Shown here: in pieces, positions 1 through 9,356 of the stretch | How positions within the stretch are numbered: the stretch's first letter is position 1 | How the letters are laid out: the number at the start of each line of letters is the position of its first letter | NCBI RefSeq assembly: GCF_021010565.1 | Contig: NZ_JAJNAY010000001.1 | Location: 124,001-188,000, forward strand | Source of the DNA: Chryseobacterium turcicum | Lineage (GTDB): Bacteria; Bacteroidota; Bacteroidia; Flavobacteriales; Weeksellaceae | Length of the DNA stretch: 64,000 nucleotides | Direction: 5' to 3' | The notes under the pieces: model-generated | What the model was told of the DNA's origin: nothing | Databases searched by the model: none | The model's input: the letters and a program-made list of their open reading frames with translations, nothing else | Program-made: the position numbers and the translations under genes

Positions 1-39
1 TGATTTCTTTAAGCATTATACTTATTGATTTATAAACAA

Positions 40-1326
40 TTAATGTTTTTCATCTAAAGTCATACTTTCCAACTCTTGTTCCTCATCAGCAATCATCTTT
101 GGATTGGCCACTTTAGCAATCGTAAGCCCCTGAACAATAATAGAAAACACAACCACACAGTAAGTAATACTTAAAATAGCATTGCTGTATTCATTTTTCG
201 GGATTGACATGGCCAAAGCGATGGAAACACCACCACGGATTCCCCCCCAAAATAAAACTTTTATTGTTTGCGGGCTAAATGTTCTTCTGAAAGACATAAA
301 TTTTGCCGGCCCCCAAATCGAAGCGAATCTCGCACCAAGAACCACAACAATCGCCAACAATCCAGGAATTACATAATGATTTAAATCTTTAATCATCAGC
401 AATTCAAAACCGATGAAAAGGAATAAGACGGCGTTTAGAATTTCGTCAATCAGTTCCCAAAACTTAATCAGATAATCTTGGGTGATGGATTTCATTTTAA
501 ATTTAACATTAAAATTACCCATAAATAATCCTGCAGCAACCATCGTTAACGGACCTGAAACATGCATTTGTCTTGCAACAAGATAACCACCCATTACCAC
601 TGCAAGCGTTACCAAAACGGAGATAATATAATCATCAATCTCACGCATTAATCTTGAAGTTACCCAACCTAAAAGAACTCCCAAAAGCAATCCGCCTCCA
701 GCTTCTTTCATCAATAAAATAGTAATATTTTCTACTCCCAAATCTACTTTGTCGCCTACTGCAATCTGCAAAACCACTGTAAAAACGACCACAGCCATCC
801 CGTCATTAAATAACGATTCTCCTGCAATTTTTGTTTCTAATGACTTTGAAACTTTCGCTTGTTTTAAAACACTTAAAACCGCAACCGGATCGGTCGGCGA
901 AATCAATGCTCCAAATACCAAACAGTAGATAAAAGGAATCTCTAGTCCTACCAAAGGCAACAAATAAAACATTCCAAACCCTACGATAAAGGTCGAAATA
1001 ATGACTCCTGCCGTTGAAAATATAAGAACTGGCCGGAACTGTTCTTTTAAATCATTGATATTAATATGGATACCTCCCGCAAAGAGCAGGAAGTTTAGCA
1101 TAGCTCCCATCAGAACTTCGGTAAAGTCTATACTGTTCATCAAATTATTCAGATGACCGAATGTTTTAGGAAGAAAGTTTTCACCAAATAAAACCAAAAT
1201 GATTGATACCACGATGGCAATAACCATAATCCCGATAGTACTCGGAAGCTTTAAAAATCGGTAATTGATATATGCAAAAATGGATGCTAGTACGATAAGT
1301 GCTGAGAATGAATAATATAATTCCAA
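40..1326 (-). CDS. CPA1-family Na+/H+ (cation:proton) antiporter
   Basis: A polytopic inner-membrane protein of 428 aa, almost entirely hydrophobic segments, with a short acidic C-terminal tail. It carries the NhaP/NHE-type motifs TDPVAV (about residues 145-150) and ESLFNDG (about 170-176). The paired Asn-Asp at 174-175 is the ion-binding signature of electroneutral CPA1 exchangers, so the expected role is exchanging cytoplasmic Na+ or K+ for protons. The only start that keeps the first membrane segment is a TTG at 1326. It is last in a run with hflX and the DUF4919-like gene, 25 bp downstream of the latter. The family is clear; the transported ion cannot be read from sequence. Confidence 0.9.
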   Translation of the reverse strand: MELYYSFSALIVLASIFAYINYRFLKLPSTIGIMVIAIVVSIILVLFGENFLPKTFGHLNNLMNSIDFTEVLMGAMLNFLLFAGGIHININDLKEQFRPVLIFSTAGVIISTFIVGFGMFYLLPLVGLEIPFIYCLVFGALISPTDPVAVLSVLKQAKVSKSLETKIAGESLFNDGMAVVVFTVVLQIAVGDKVDLGVENITILLMKEAGGGLLLGVLLGWVTSRLMREIDDYIISVLVTLAVVMGGYLVARQMHVSGPLTMVAAGLFMGNFNVKFKMKSITQDYLIKFWELIDEILNAVLFLFIGFELLMIKDLNHYVIPGLLAIVVVLGARFASIWGPAKFMSFRRTFSPQTIKVLFWGGIRGGVSIALAMSIPKNEYSNAILSITYCVVVFSIIVQGLTIAKVANPKMIADEEQELESMTLDEKH

Positions 1327-1351
1327 TAAATTTGTTTTTTTAAATTAAATC

Positions 1352-1972
1352 TTAATAAAGTATTTTGATATAAATTTTGTTCTCTTCTTTTTCCCAAATG
1401 TCGATAACACCGTCTTTTAAGGCTTTAGAAGTTCGGGTATAGTCTTGCCCCACATTCATCATATTAAGGAAGATATATTCATCTCCCACACTGTTTACTT
1501 TGTATGCGGTTTGTTCTGATTTTCCGTCTCCGGAGTTTTTGATAGCATCAGTAAGAAGTCTCAATTGAGCAATGTGATGCGAAAAGTTGCCGATGTTTTT
1601 TGTCTGATCATAGGCACGAAGTAAGATAAGAATCACATCAAGATTGGTAGGATCTTTTGCGTAAAGCGCTTTACCAAGCTTGATGCATTCTATAAAATTA
1701 TTGCTTTTAAAAGCTTCTGCTAATTCTTTGAAATCGTCTCCAGATTGGGAAACCAGGTCATTCCTAAAGTTTCTTCCGTAGTACAAATGCTGCGCTTCTA
1801 TACTGTCGATAGACTTTGGAAGTCCTTTATATTTAAAAATAAGCCTGTCGTAATTGTACGTAGAATTGGGATTGCTGAGATTCTTCTCGATATTTTTCAA
1901 ATCGAGTTTTGTCTTTTGGCTCAAACCAAAAAACGGAATAATAAATAAAAAGAATAAGATTCTATAATTCAT
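1352..1972 (-). CDS. Exported DUF4919-like protein
   Basis: A 206-aa protein with a typical Bacteroidota signal peptide (hydrophobic stretch ending FFGLSQ). The rest is soluble and looks helical, resembling a degenerate tetratricopeptide protein (FIECIKLGKALYAKDPTNLDVILILLRAY). I match it to DUF4919 from memory, with moderate certainty. Its ATG overlaps the hflX stop by one base (TAATG), so the two are translationally coupled. No catalytic motif is visible; the location is probably periplasm or outer surface. Confidence 0.65.
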   Translation of the reverse strand: MNYRILFFLFIIPFFGLSQKTKLDLKNIEKNLSNPNSTYNYDRLIFKYKGLPKSIDSIEAQHLYYGRNFRNDLVSQSGDDFKELAEAFKSNNFIECIKLGKALYAKDPTNLDVILILLRAYDQTKNIGNFSHHIAQLRLLTDAIKNSGDGKSEQTAYKVNSVGDEYIFLNMMNVGQDYTRTSKALKDGVIDIWEKEENKIYIKILY

Positions 1973-3204
1973 TAATCTTCTGTTTCAGAGGCTTCGTCTT
2001 CTTCATTATCGAAATATTCAAAAAGAAAATCATTGTATGGAAATCTTGAAATATGAATTTTCATTACTTCATCATAAATCAGCCTTTTCATTTCAGGGAA
2101 ATTTTCTTTCTTAAGTGCAGAAATGAAAACCGCAGGATGTTTAGATTTTGCCATCCATGTCTTCTTCCATTCGTCAAGAGAAACATTTTTATTAGAACCT
2201 GGCGTAAGATCGTCTTCGTCTTTTTTCTCGTAGCTGAAATCATCAATCTTGTTAAAAACCATAATCATTGGTTTCTGATGCGCATTGATTTCCATTAAAA
2301 TATGATTCACAGATTCAATATGATCTTCAAAGCTTTCGTGCGAAATATCAACCACATGAATCAGAAGATCTGCTTCACGCACTTCATCCAAAGTAGATTT
2401 GAAAGATTCTACCAGCTGTGTCGGTAATTTTCTGATGAAACCAACGGTATCTGTTAAAAGGAAAGGTAAATTACCGATTACTACTTTTCTTACCGTTGTA
2501 TCTAGCGTTGCAAACAGCTTATCTTCAGCAAATACATCCGATTTAGAAATAGCATTCATCAATGTTGACTTTCCTACGTTGGTATACCCTACCAAAGCAG
2601 TACGAACGACTTTCCCACGATTGTTTCGCTGAGTTGCCATTTGTTTGTCGATAACTTTCAGCTTATCTTTCAATAAAGATATTCTGTCACGAATAATCCT
2701 TCTATCGGTTTCAATTTCCGTTTCACCGGGACCACGCATTCCGATTCCCCCTTTTTGCTTATCTAAGTGAGACCACATTTTACTTAATCTCGGCAGCAAA
2801 TATTGGTATTGGGCTAATTCTACCTGCGTTCTTGCATAAGAAGTTTGTGCTCTTTGTGCAAAAATATCAAGGATAAGATTGGTTCTGTCTAGAATTTTCA
2901 CTTCAATTTCTCTTTCAAGATTTTTAAGCTGAGAAGGTGATAATTCATCATCAAAAATAATGGTTCCAATCCCATTTTCCTTTACATATTCTTTTATTTC
3001 TTGCGCTTTTCCGCTTCCTACAAAAGTTTTAGAATCGGGCTGAGTTAATTTCTGAGTAAAACGTCTGTCTATCGTAGCGCCTGCTGTGTAGGCCAAAAAC
3101 TCCAGCTCGTCCATATATTCCTGCAACTTATCTTCATCCTGATTTTGGGTGACAACGCCCACCAAAACTGCCTTTTCGTAATTATGTTGTTTTTTTTCTA
3201 GCAT
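1972..3204 (-). CDS. hflX: Ribosome-associated GTPase HflX
   Basis: A 410-aa GTPase that in other bacteria binds the 50S subunit and splits or rescues stalled ribosomes, for example after heat or antibiotic stress. The N-terminal HflX domain ends in the diagnostic Gly-rich segment GGIGMRGPGETEIE (about 152-165). The G domain follows with G1 GYTNVGKS (206-213), G3 DTVG (252-255) and G4 NKID (318-321). Length fits the family, and the acidic tail is lineage-typical. It heads the operon that continues into the DUF4919-like protein and the antiporter. Confidence 0.96.
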   Translation of the reverse strand: MLEKKQHNYEKAVLVGVVTQNQDEDKLQEYMDELEFLAYTAGATIDRRFTQKLTQPDSKTFVGSGKAQEIKEYVKENGIGTIIFDDELSPSQLKNLEREIEVKILDRTNLILDIFAQRAQTSYARTQVELAQYQYLLPRLSKMWSHLDKQKGGIGMRGPGETEIETDRRIIRDRISLLKDKLKVIDKQMATQRNNRGKVVRTALVGYTNVGKSTLMNAISKSDVFAEDKLFATLDTTVRKVVIGNLPFLLTDTVGFIRKLPTQLVESFKSTLDEVREADLLIHVVDISHESFEDHIESVNHILMEINAHQKPMIMVFNKIDDFSYEKKDEDDLTPGSNKNVSLDEWKKTWMAKSKHPAVFISALKKENFPEMKRLIYDEVMKIHISRFPYNDFLFEYFDNEEDEASETED

Positions 3205-3335
3205 TAAAATTTGTATAATTTATGAGATTTACAAGATAATATTTTTAATTTATAAATACAAGTCCACTTTTCAAAAAACAGGCAATTTCATCTAAATCGA
3301 TATAATTATACTGTATTTATTGAATAAAAGAGAAA

Positions 3336-3770
3336 TTAATCCCAATCTGCGGCAATAAACTTCATCTGAGCTCCTTTCTCATCATAAAGGGTAAGAAAAT
3401 GACCATTAATCTCGTAACGAGTCATTTTTTCGAAAGCTTTTGAAAATTCTGTTTCCAAATTCATGTCCTGACACGCCATTAATGTGCTTCCCAATCCGGA
3501 AATTTCTACTCTGTTTTTAGATTTAAATTCTAAAGTAAAAAACATATTATTGCAACCCATCATCGCGGTTCCTCTTATTTTTCTATCTTTTGGGGGAGCC
3601 GTAAGGTTGATTTCTGCTTTATTCTTTACAAGTTCTTCTTTGGTAAAGCCATCGAGCGAAACCAGCATCCATTGTCTTTGATAGTGCTGATTATCCAACT
3701 TTGCAGCAGAACAGTTTAAAACTAAATTTAAAATAAAAATGGCAAAAAGAAGTGATAAAATGTTTTTCAT
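3336..3770 (-). CDS. META-domain (HslJ-like) lipoprotein
   Basis: A 144-aa protein with a hydrophobic N-terminus ending in a lipobox-like VLNC, followed by a single META domain. The conserved family pieces GCNNMFF and STLMACQDM are both present. META/HslJ proteins are small envelope proteins, in E. coli linked to novobiocin resistance, with no known catalysis. It is divergent from the S46 peptidase gene, and the 86-bp gap to that gene's start holds both promoters. Confidence 0.85.
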   Translation of the reverse strand: MKNILSLLFAIFILNLVLNCSAAKLDNQHYQRQWMLVSLDGFTKEELVKNKAEINLTAPPKDRKIRGTAMMGCNNMFFTLEFKSKNRVEISGLGSTLMACQDMNLETEFSKAFEKMTRYEINGHFLTLYDEKGAQMKFIAADWD

Positions 3771-3856
3771 ATCAGTCTCCCTCCCATTTTCATACCAATA
3801 GCGGAGAAATTATCGTAAAAATTAGTAATTTAGCCCCACAAAAATTATTTTATAAA

Positions 3857-6055
3857 ATGAAAAGAATATTTTTACTATTCACTTTCTTATTAGGTTTTGC
3901 TCAAATGAGGGCAGATGAGGGAATGTGGCTATTGATGCTTGTCAAGAGACTTAATGGTGTAGACATGCAAAAAGAGGGTCTTCGTTTGACTCCAGAAGAG
4001 ATTTATTCTGTCAACAACTCTAGCTTAAAAGATGCTATCGTAAGCTTTGGAGGTTTTTGTACAGGAGAAATTGTTTCAGACAAAGGTTTGATTTTTACTA
4101 ATCACCACTGTGGTTTTGGCGCTATTGCAGCTGCTTCAACTCCTGAAAAAGATTACCTGAAAAATGGTTTCTGGGCAATGAATCAGAAAGATGAGTTTAA
4201 TTCTAAAGATCTTTATGTAAGATTTTTGGTAAGAATGGATGATGCTACGCAGAGAATCAATTCTAAATTAAACAACAATATGTCTGCAGCTGAAAGAAAA
4301 GCTGTAATTGATGCTGAGACAAAAGCAATACAAACAGAAAATTCTGAAAACGGAAAATATACAGTTGTTGTAAGAGACTTCTTCAACGGAAATGAGTTTT
4401 ATTTCTTCGTTTATCAAGATTACAAAGATGTAAGATTAGTAGGTGCACCTCCTTCTGCATTAGGTAAATTTGGTGGCGATACAGACAACTGGGAATGGCC
4501 GAGACATACTGCTGACTTTGCAATCTTCAGAGTATATGCTGATGCTGCAGGAAATCCTTCAGAATTTAAACCTACCAACGTTCCTTTAAAGCCTAAACAT
4601 TCGTTACCGGTTTCTCTTAAAGGAATCAAACCTGGAGATTTCTCAATGATTTTAGGATACCCAGGAAGAACAAACCGTTACTTAACTTCTTACGGAATTG
4701 AGCAAATGGTCACTAAAGATTATCCGGCTTGGGTAGAGACTTCTAAAATGGCGATGGACATTATGAAGAAGTACATGGATAAAGATAAGACAACTCAATT
4801 AGGATACGCTTCTCAATATGCTTCTGTTGCCAACTACTGGAAAAACAGACAAGGAACAATTGATGCTGTTGAAAAAAACGGTACAATTACTGACAAAAGA
4901 GAACTTGAGAAAAAATTCAATGACTGGTCAATGCAACCAGGAAATGAAATGTATGATGATGTTTTAGAAACAATTCAAAACTATTACTCTCAGGTTTCAA
5001 ACAGAAATGTAGAAAGAAACTACGCTTCTCTATTGATGAGAAATGCTAAGTATATCGCTCTTGCAAACAGCCTAGCTCCTGCATTAGACGCTTATGCAAA
5101 ACAAGATATGGCAGGAAGATTGGCAATGAAAGCTAAATTGGAAACCGCTATAAAAGATGCATATGATAACATCAACACTAATCTTGAAGGAGAAATGTTG
5201 AACTCTTTGGTAAATCTTTACCAAACAAGAGTAAAATCTGATGTAGCTTCTCCAACGCTTATGGCTTTGGATGCTAAAAACTTATCAGGTCTTGCATTTT
5301 CGTCTCTATTTGCTAACAAAACTTCTGTGACGAATTATATTATGAATCCTGATCGTTTGAAATTGGATGCAGATCCTCTTTTGAAAATAGCTAGAGGAAT
5401 TATTGCAGATCAAAAAGCATCAAGCGATAAATATGTATTGTTAGATGACAGCTTTGCTAAAAACAACCGTCTTTTCTTAGCTGGTTTAATGAAAGCTATG
5501 CCTGAGAAAAAATTCTATCCGGATGCAAACTCTACCATGAGACTTACTTACGGACAAATCGATACCTTACCTGTAAGAGACGACAGAAACTACTTTGGAG
5601 TGACTGATAACTATTACACAACAATGGAAGGTTTAGTAGGTAAATACAAAGCTGGTGACGAAGAGTTTGATCTTCCTCAAAGAGTCATTGCACTTCAAAA
5701 TGCTAAAGACTACGGTCAATATGCAGATAAAGCAGGTTACCTTCCTTTAAACTTCCTTTCAAACAATGATATTACAGGTGGAAACTCTGGTTCTCCGGTA
5801 ATTGATGGAGACGGTAACCTTATCGGTATCGCGTTTGACGGAAACAGCGAAGCATTAAGCGGAGACATCGTTTTTGAAAACGAATGGCAGAAAACAATCA
5901 GTGTAGATATCCGTTTTGTTCTTTGGACAATCGACAAATATGCTGGTGCAAGAAGAATTGTAGACGAACTAAAATTAGTAAGAGACGAAAATACTCCTGC
6001 TGATACTGGTAAATCTAAAATTAAAACTGCAGCTCCTGCAAAAAAGAAAAAATAA
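3857..6055 (+). CDS. S46 family serine dipeptidyl-peptidase, DPP7-like
   Basis: An exported 732-aa peptidase releasing dipeptides from oligopeptides in the periplasm, for amino-acid nutrition. The start at 3857 is chosen because MKRIFLLFTFLLGFAQMRA is a clean signal peptide; reading from 3752 would add 35 residues that overlap the divergent gene. By analogy with the Porphyromonas enzymes the triad is His84 (NHHCG), Asp220 (TADFAIF) and Ser644 (GGNSGSPV). The residue 18 after the serine is Gly662 (AFDGNSE). DPP7 has Gly at this site and DPP11 has Arg, so hydrophobic rather than acidic P1 preference is expected. The tail is Lys-rich. A strong hairpin terminator follows. Confidence 0.94.
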   Translation: MKRIFLLFTFLLGFAQMRADEGMWLLMLVKRLNGVDMQKEGLRLTPEEIYSVNNSSLKDAIVSFGGFCTGEIVSDKGLIFTNHHCGFGAIAAASTPEKDYLKNGFWAMNQKDEFNSKDLYVRFLVRMDDATQRINSKLNNNMSAAERKAVIDAETKAIQTENSENGKYTVVVRDFFNGNEFYFFVYQDYKDVRLVGAPPSALGKFGGDTDNWEWPRHTADFAIFRVYADAAGNPSEFKPTNVPLKPKHSLPVSLKGIKPGDFSMILGYPGRTNRYLTSYGIEQMVTKDYPAWVETSKMAMDIMKKYMDKDKTTQLGYASQYASVANYWKNRQGTIDAVEKNGTITDKRELEKKFNDWSMQPGNEMYDDVLETIQNYYSQVSNRNVERNYASLLMRNAKYIALANSLAPALDAYAKQDMAGRLAMKAKLETAIKDAYDNINTNLEGEMLNSLVNLYQTRVKSDVASPTLMALDAKNLSGLAFSSLFANKTSVTNYIMNPDRLKLDADPLLKIARGIIADQKASSDKYVLLDDSFAKNNRLFLAGLMKAMPEKKFYPDANSTMRLTYGQIDTLPVRDDRNYFGVTDNYYTTMEGLVGKYKAGDEEFDLPQRVIALQNAKDYGQYADKAGYLPLNFLSNNDITGGNSGSPVIDGDGNLIGIAFDGNSEALSGDIVFENEWQKTISVDIRFVLWTIDKYAGARRIVDELKLVRDENTPADTGKSKIKTAAPAKKKK

Positions 6056-6076
6056 TTTTCTAAAAGATATTTTTTG

Positions 6077-6108
6077 AAACCGTGGAATTTATTTCACGGT
6101 TTTTTTTA
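6077..6108 (+). terminator. Rho-independent terminator after the S46 peptidase
   Basis: Arms 6077-6087 (AAACCGTGGAA) and 6092-6102 pair over 11 positions with one G-T wobble around a 4-base loop. A run of T extends to 6108. Confidence 0.85.
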
Positions 6109-6169
6109 TTGATGAGTCGCCTCAAACGATACATGCTACATCAACATTTTTAATTGTTAATTGTAATTG

Positions 6170-6931
6170 TTAATCAAGAAAAACATTCAGTTTTTTAACT
6201 TCTTCAATTCCCTGTTTTTCACGTTCTTTACTCACTGCATTGTCAAAAGGGTATTTCAACCATTTATCACGGGCTTTGAAAAACACTTTCTTATCTTGGA
6301 CTTCAATTGTAGCAACAGAAGCCATCTTTTCAATATCCCTATCTGATTTTTTAATGCTCCTAACAGTAAATTCAATTGTTTTATTTTCATTATAAACTTC
6401 CAGTATTAAACCGGGTAAACCTTTAAATCTAAATGGTCCTTCAAAAAAAGGAATTTGGGGATTATACCACGCATAAAACACATCATTTTCTGTATTCACT
6501 TTAGCTAAATTACATTCCGCATCGTGTATTATTTTTTTCTCATTTATCAATTCCCATTTTAGATTTGGCTCATTAAATTTATAAAAATACATTCCAATAG
6601 GAATTGAAGCCGTCACTTTAGAACCTTCTTTCCATATATTATGTCTTACTTTAGGAATTGCAGGCCTATTTGTGTTAACATTGAGATTTTTTAAATCAAT
6701 TTTTTTCGCAAAATCTTTTAAGTATTCATAATAATAAGCCATTGCAGGATTATAATATATCGATTTTTCAGAATTACAAAGTAGTATCATTTCAGATTCT
6801 ATAAAGCTGTTTCTGTTTAATGAATCAGAAATTATTTTAAAATAGTATGTTACCTCCAGCTCTGCTTTATTGTTTTGTGCAGATAAGATTAAACAATTAA
6901 AAATTAATAATATTAATATTTTATATTTCAC
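6170..6931 (-). CDS. GLPGLI family exported protein
   Basis: A 253-aa secreted or periplasmic protein with a signal peptide (MKYKILILLIFNCLILSAQ). It contains the family-naming motif FKGLPGLILEVY near residue 170, followed by the usual beta-rich C-terminal part. GLPGLI proteins are abundant in Flavobacteriia, often in several copies, and have no established function. It stands alone, convergent with the S46 gene. Confidence 0.9.
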   Translation of the reverse strand: MKYKILILLIFNCLILSAQNNKAELEVTYYFKIISDSLNRNSFIESEMILLCNSEKSIYYNPAMAYYYEYLKDFAKKIDLKNLNVNTNRPAIPKVRHNIWKEGSKVTASIPIGMYFYKFNEPNLKWELINEKKIIHDAECNLAKVNTENDVFYAWYNPQIPFFEGPFRFKGLPGLILEVYNENKTIEFTVRSIKKSDRDIEKMASVATIEVQDKKVFFKARDKWLKYPFDNAVSKEREKQGIEEVKKLNVFLD

Positions 6932-7125
6932 AGCAAGTTTTTATTTTCAATAATACAATAAATAATGTTAGGTGAAATGTTGTGATTATTGTAAAATAAT
7001 TCTTCAATATTCCCCAAACATTCATTCAAATTTTTAAAATTATCGGCTCCCTTTTTTCAATAAAAATATTTTTTTGTCAGGATTCTGAAATAGCAGCGAC
7101 TATACTTCTATTAAAAAAATATTTT

Positions 7126-8343
7126 ATGAAAAAGAACATTTTAAAAATGACAACGCTCGGAATTGGGCTGGTATCAATTTTCGGACTTTCATCTTGTGAT
7201 GATAATGAAATGATGATGGAAAGCTCTATGGAAAAAACAATTACTTTTGAAAATATTGTCGCTCCAAAAGATTTTGTAGAAAGTGGTAGTTTTCAGGGAA
7301 TCAATACTCCTGTTATAATGCCTGGAGAATCTGTCTCCGTTAAATTCAGTGCAGGAAAAGCACAGTCTCTGATGTTTGCAACCATGTATGGTGCATCCAA
7401 AGATTGGTTCTTTGCTTCAAAACAACCAGGTATAAAATTATTTGACACCACTGGAAATGCCATTACAGGAGATGTTTCTTCAGAAGTTTTATTATGGGAC
7501 AACGGCACAAAAGACAATACAACAGGAACTGCTCAGAGCAATCCTATCGCTCAGGTTCCAAGTGTGAATGCCTCTCAATTGGTCAAGCTAAATCTCAGTT
7601 ATGACATTGTGAAATCTGAATTTACATTAATGATAACAAACACATCAGGCGGAACAGCCAATGAAACACCTCTTTCTCCGGGAGTTTGGGCAGTTTCCAA
7701 CTACAATGGCTCTCAATTGCTTAATTCGGCTCCGTTTTTCACACCAAACGCATTATCAAATCCTGAAATTACAGACATCGCTCAAATGGGTGATATCACA
7801 AAGATGGTAACAAAACTTAATGCAAATACAGGAATTATGACTGGTCTTTCTCCTGCTTTAGTCGTGGTATATCGCGGAGATAAAAATCCTATTTCTGAAT
7901 TAGGGCAATTAGATTCAGGGAACGGATTAAAAGAAGTTGCTCAATCTGGAAATGTAACAAAACTTCAAAACACATTAAAATCTTTACCTAATGTAAAAGG
8001 AGTTTATATCGCAGGAAACGCTCCTGTAGCACCCGGAAACAAAGTGATGACCAATTTTTCATATACATTGGGAGATAAAATAGCCTACGTCACCATGTTT
8101 GGTTTTTCTAACGATTGGTTTTATGCTAACGAACTGAATATTGACGCCAATACCACAGGTGATTTAACATCAAAAACTTCTTTGTTTGATTCGGGAACCG
8201 GTGTTAATCAATATCCTGGAGCAGGAAACCGTCAAGCTTTATTCGGAGGAACTCCACAAGCAGAAAGTATTGTTATTTCTAAAGTTGGAACTCTATATCC
8301 TCTACCAGCGGTAAAAGATGTAATAAAAGTAACGATAAACTAA
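7126..8343 (+). CDS. Spondin-domain lipoprotein with an internal duplication
   Basis: A 405-aa lipoprotein (lipobox GLSSC, then an Asp/Glu/Met-rich linker) with spondin_N-like features. The first unit, about residues 40-130, carries APG/MPGESVSVKFSAG and MFATMYGASKDWFFA. A central part, about 170-240, has TPLSPGVWAV and APFFTPNA. A second unit, about 285-390, repeats the pattern as APVAPGNKVMTNFSY and YVTMFGFSNDWFYA. Bacterial spondin-domain proteins are surface exposed with unknown ligands. The gene has its own terminator. The family call is good; the function is unknown. Confidence 0.8.
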   Translation: MKKNILKMTTLGIGLVSIFGLSSCDDNEMMMESSMEKTITFENIVAPKDFVESGSFQGINTPVIMPGESVSVKFSAGKAQSLMFATMYGASKDWFFASKQPGIKLFDTTGNAITGDVSSEVLLWDNGTKDNTTGTAQSNPIAQVPSVNASQLVKLNLSYDIVKSEFTLMITNTSGGTANETPLSPGVWAVSNYNGSQLLNSAPFFTPNALSNPEITDIAQMGDITKMVTKLNANTGIMTGLSPALVVVYRGDKNPISELGQLDSGNGLKEVAQSGNVTKLQNTLKSLPNVKGVYIAGNAPVAPGNKVMTNFSYTLGDKIAYVTMFGFSNDWFYANELNIDANTTGDLTSKTSLFDSGTGVNQYPGAGNRQALFGGTPQAESIVISKVGTLYPLPAVKDVIKVTIN

Positions 8344-8373
8344 TTCTAATAAATTTAAACTCCATACAATTAA

Positions 8374-8414
8374 AAGCGTTCCTGAATATTTCAAATCAGG
8401 AACGCTTATTTTTT
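8374..8414 (+). terminator. Terminator after the spondin-domain gene
   Basis: Perfect 12-bp arms AAGCGTTCCTGA (8374-8385) and TCAGGAACGCTT (8396-8407) flank a 10-base loop, followed by TATTTTTT. The opposing gene ends nearby, so it may serve both directions. Confidence 0.88.
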
Positions 8415-8464
8415 GTTTAAATCTCCGAAAAAGCCTTTACTAATTCTTCTTGTGTATTCACTTT

Positions 8465-9328
8465 TTATTTTGATGAAGCAATAATGTTCTTTACCGCTTT
8501 TTCAATATTTGGATATTTAAAAACATATCCTTTGTCCATTATTTTATGAGATACCAAGTGCTGCCCCTGAAAAGCTGATATACTATAATGGGTATTCGCA
8601 ACCTCATTTGCTATAGCTTTAAATATATCTTGCATAGAAGCAGGCTGTGGCGCCACAGAATTGTAAACACCATCTAAATTATGTTCTACTGCAAAAGCAA
8701 ATATTCCCGCCATATCTTCCACATGATTCCAAGGAAAAGCTCCTGGATTGGGTTGAGCCGCAACCTGTGGATCAGATTTTACCATATTCATATACACCGG
8801 GAAAATTCCTCCATCATTACCCAAAACCAACGACACTCTTATCTTGGAAACGTGATCGGCAACCTCATCTGCTTTAAACTGATCAGCTGCTTTCTCCCAA
8901 TCTTCAGAAAGATCAGCACTAAAACCATGGCCTCTTTCTCCGTTTTCATCTATCTCTAAAGCCTTATCGGTAAATCCATAATAACCTATTGCAGAAGCTG
9001 AAACAAACGCTTTCAGTTTTTGATTTCTACTTTTTAATTTCTCTCTTAAAAAATTTGCAGCCCCGATTCGGGTATCATAAACTAACTTTTTCCTTTCATT
9101 TGTTAAAGGTGTTCCATCATTTAGCTTTGAACCGGAAAGATGCACAATGTAATCTACATCATCTAAAGCTTTTTCATCCATCGTCCAATTTTCTAAATCC
9201 CATTGATACTCATTTTCTTTTTTAGGAGCCCTCGTCAATAGCTTCACATTGTATTTTTCATTTAAAATTTTAATAAGATGTTGCGCAATAAAGCTGCTCC
9301 CTCCTGTTATTAATACTGTTTGTTTCAT
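8465..9328 (-). CDS. TIGR01777-type epimerase / SDR oxidoreductase
   Basis: A 287-aa cytoplasmic NAD(P)-binding protein of the extended SDR type. The N-terminus has a Rossmann glycine motif variant (TGGSSFIAQHL, about residues 7-17). It also has VHLSGSKLNDG, SASAIGYYG with the catalytic-like Tyr, and the C-terminal DUF1731-like portion (ISAFQGQHLVSHKIMDKGY). Members of this family (YfcH, SDR39U1) have poorly known substrates. It sits 28 bp downstream of yifB on the same strand and may be cotranscribed. Confidence 0.88.
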   Translation of the reverse strand: MKQTVLITGGSSFIAQHLIKILNEKYNVKLLTRAPKKENEYQWDLENWTMDEKALDDVDYIVHLSGSKLNDGTPLTNERKKLVYDTRIGAANFLREKLKSRNQKLKAFVSASAIGYYGFTDKALEIDENGERGHGFSADLSEDWEKAADQFKADEVADHVSKIRVSLVLGNDGGIFPVYMNMVKSDPQVAAQPNPGAFPWNHVEDMAGIFAFAVEHNLDGVYNSVAPQPASMQDIFKAIANEVANTHYSISAFQGQHLVSHKIMDKGYVFKYPNIEKAVKNIIASSK

Positions 9329-9356
9329 AAATATTTATGTTTTTATTTTTAAAAAG

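Noticed and set aside
3752..3856. N-terminal extension of the S46 peptidase to 3752
   Set aside because: The extra 35 residues precede a complete signal peptide and overlap the divergent META gene.
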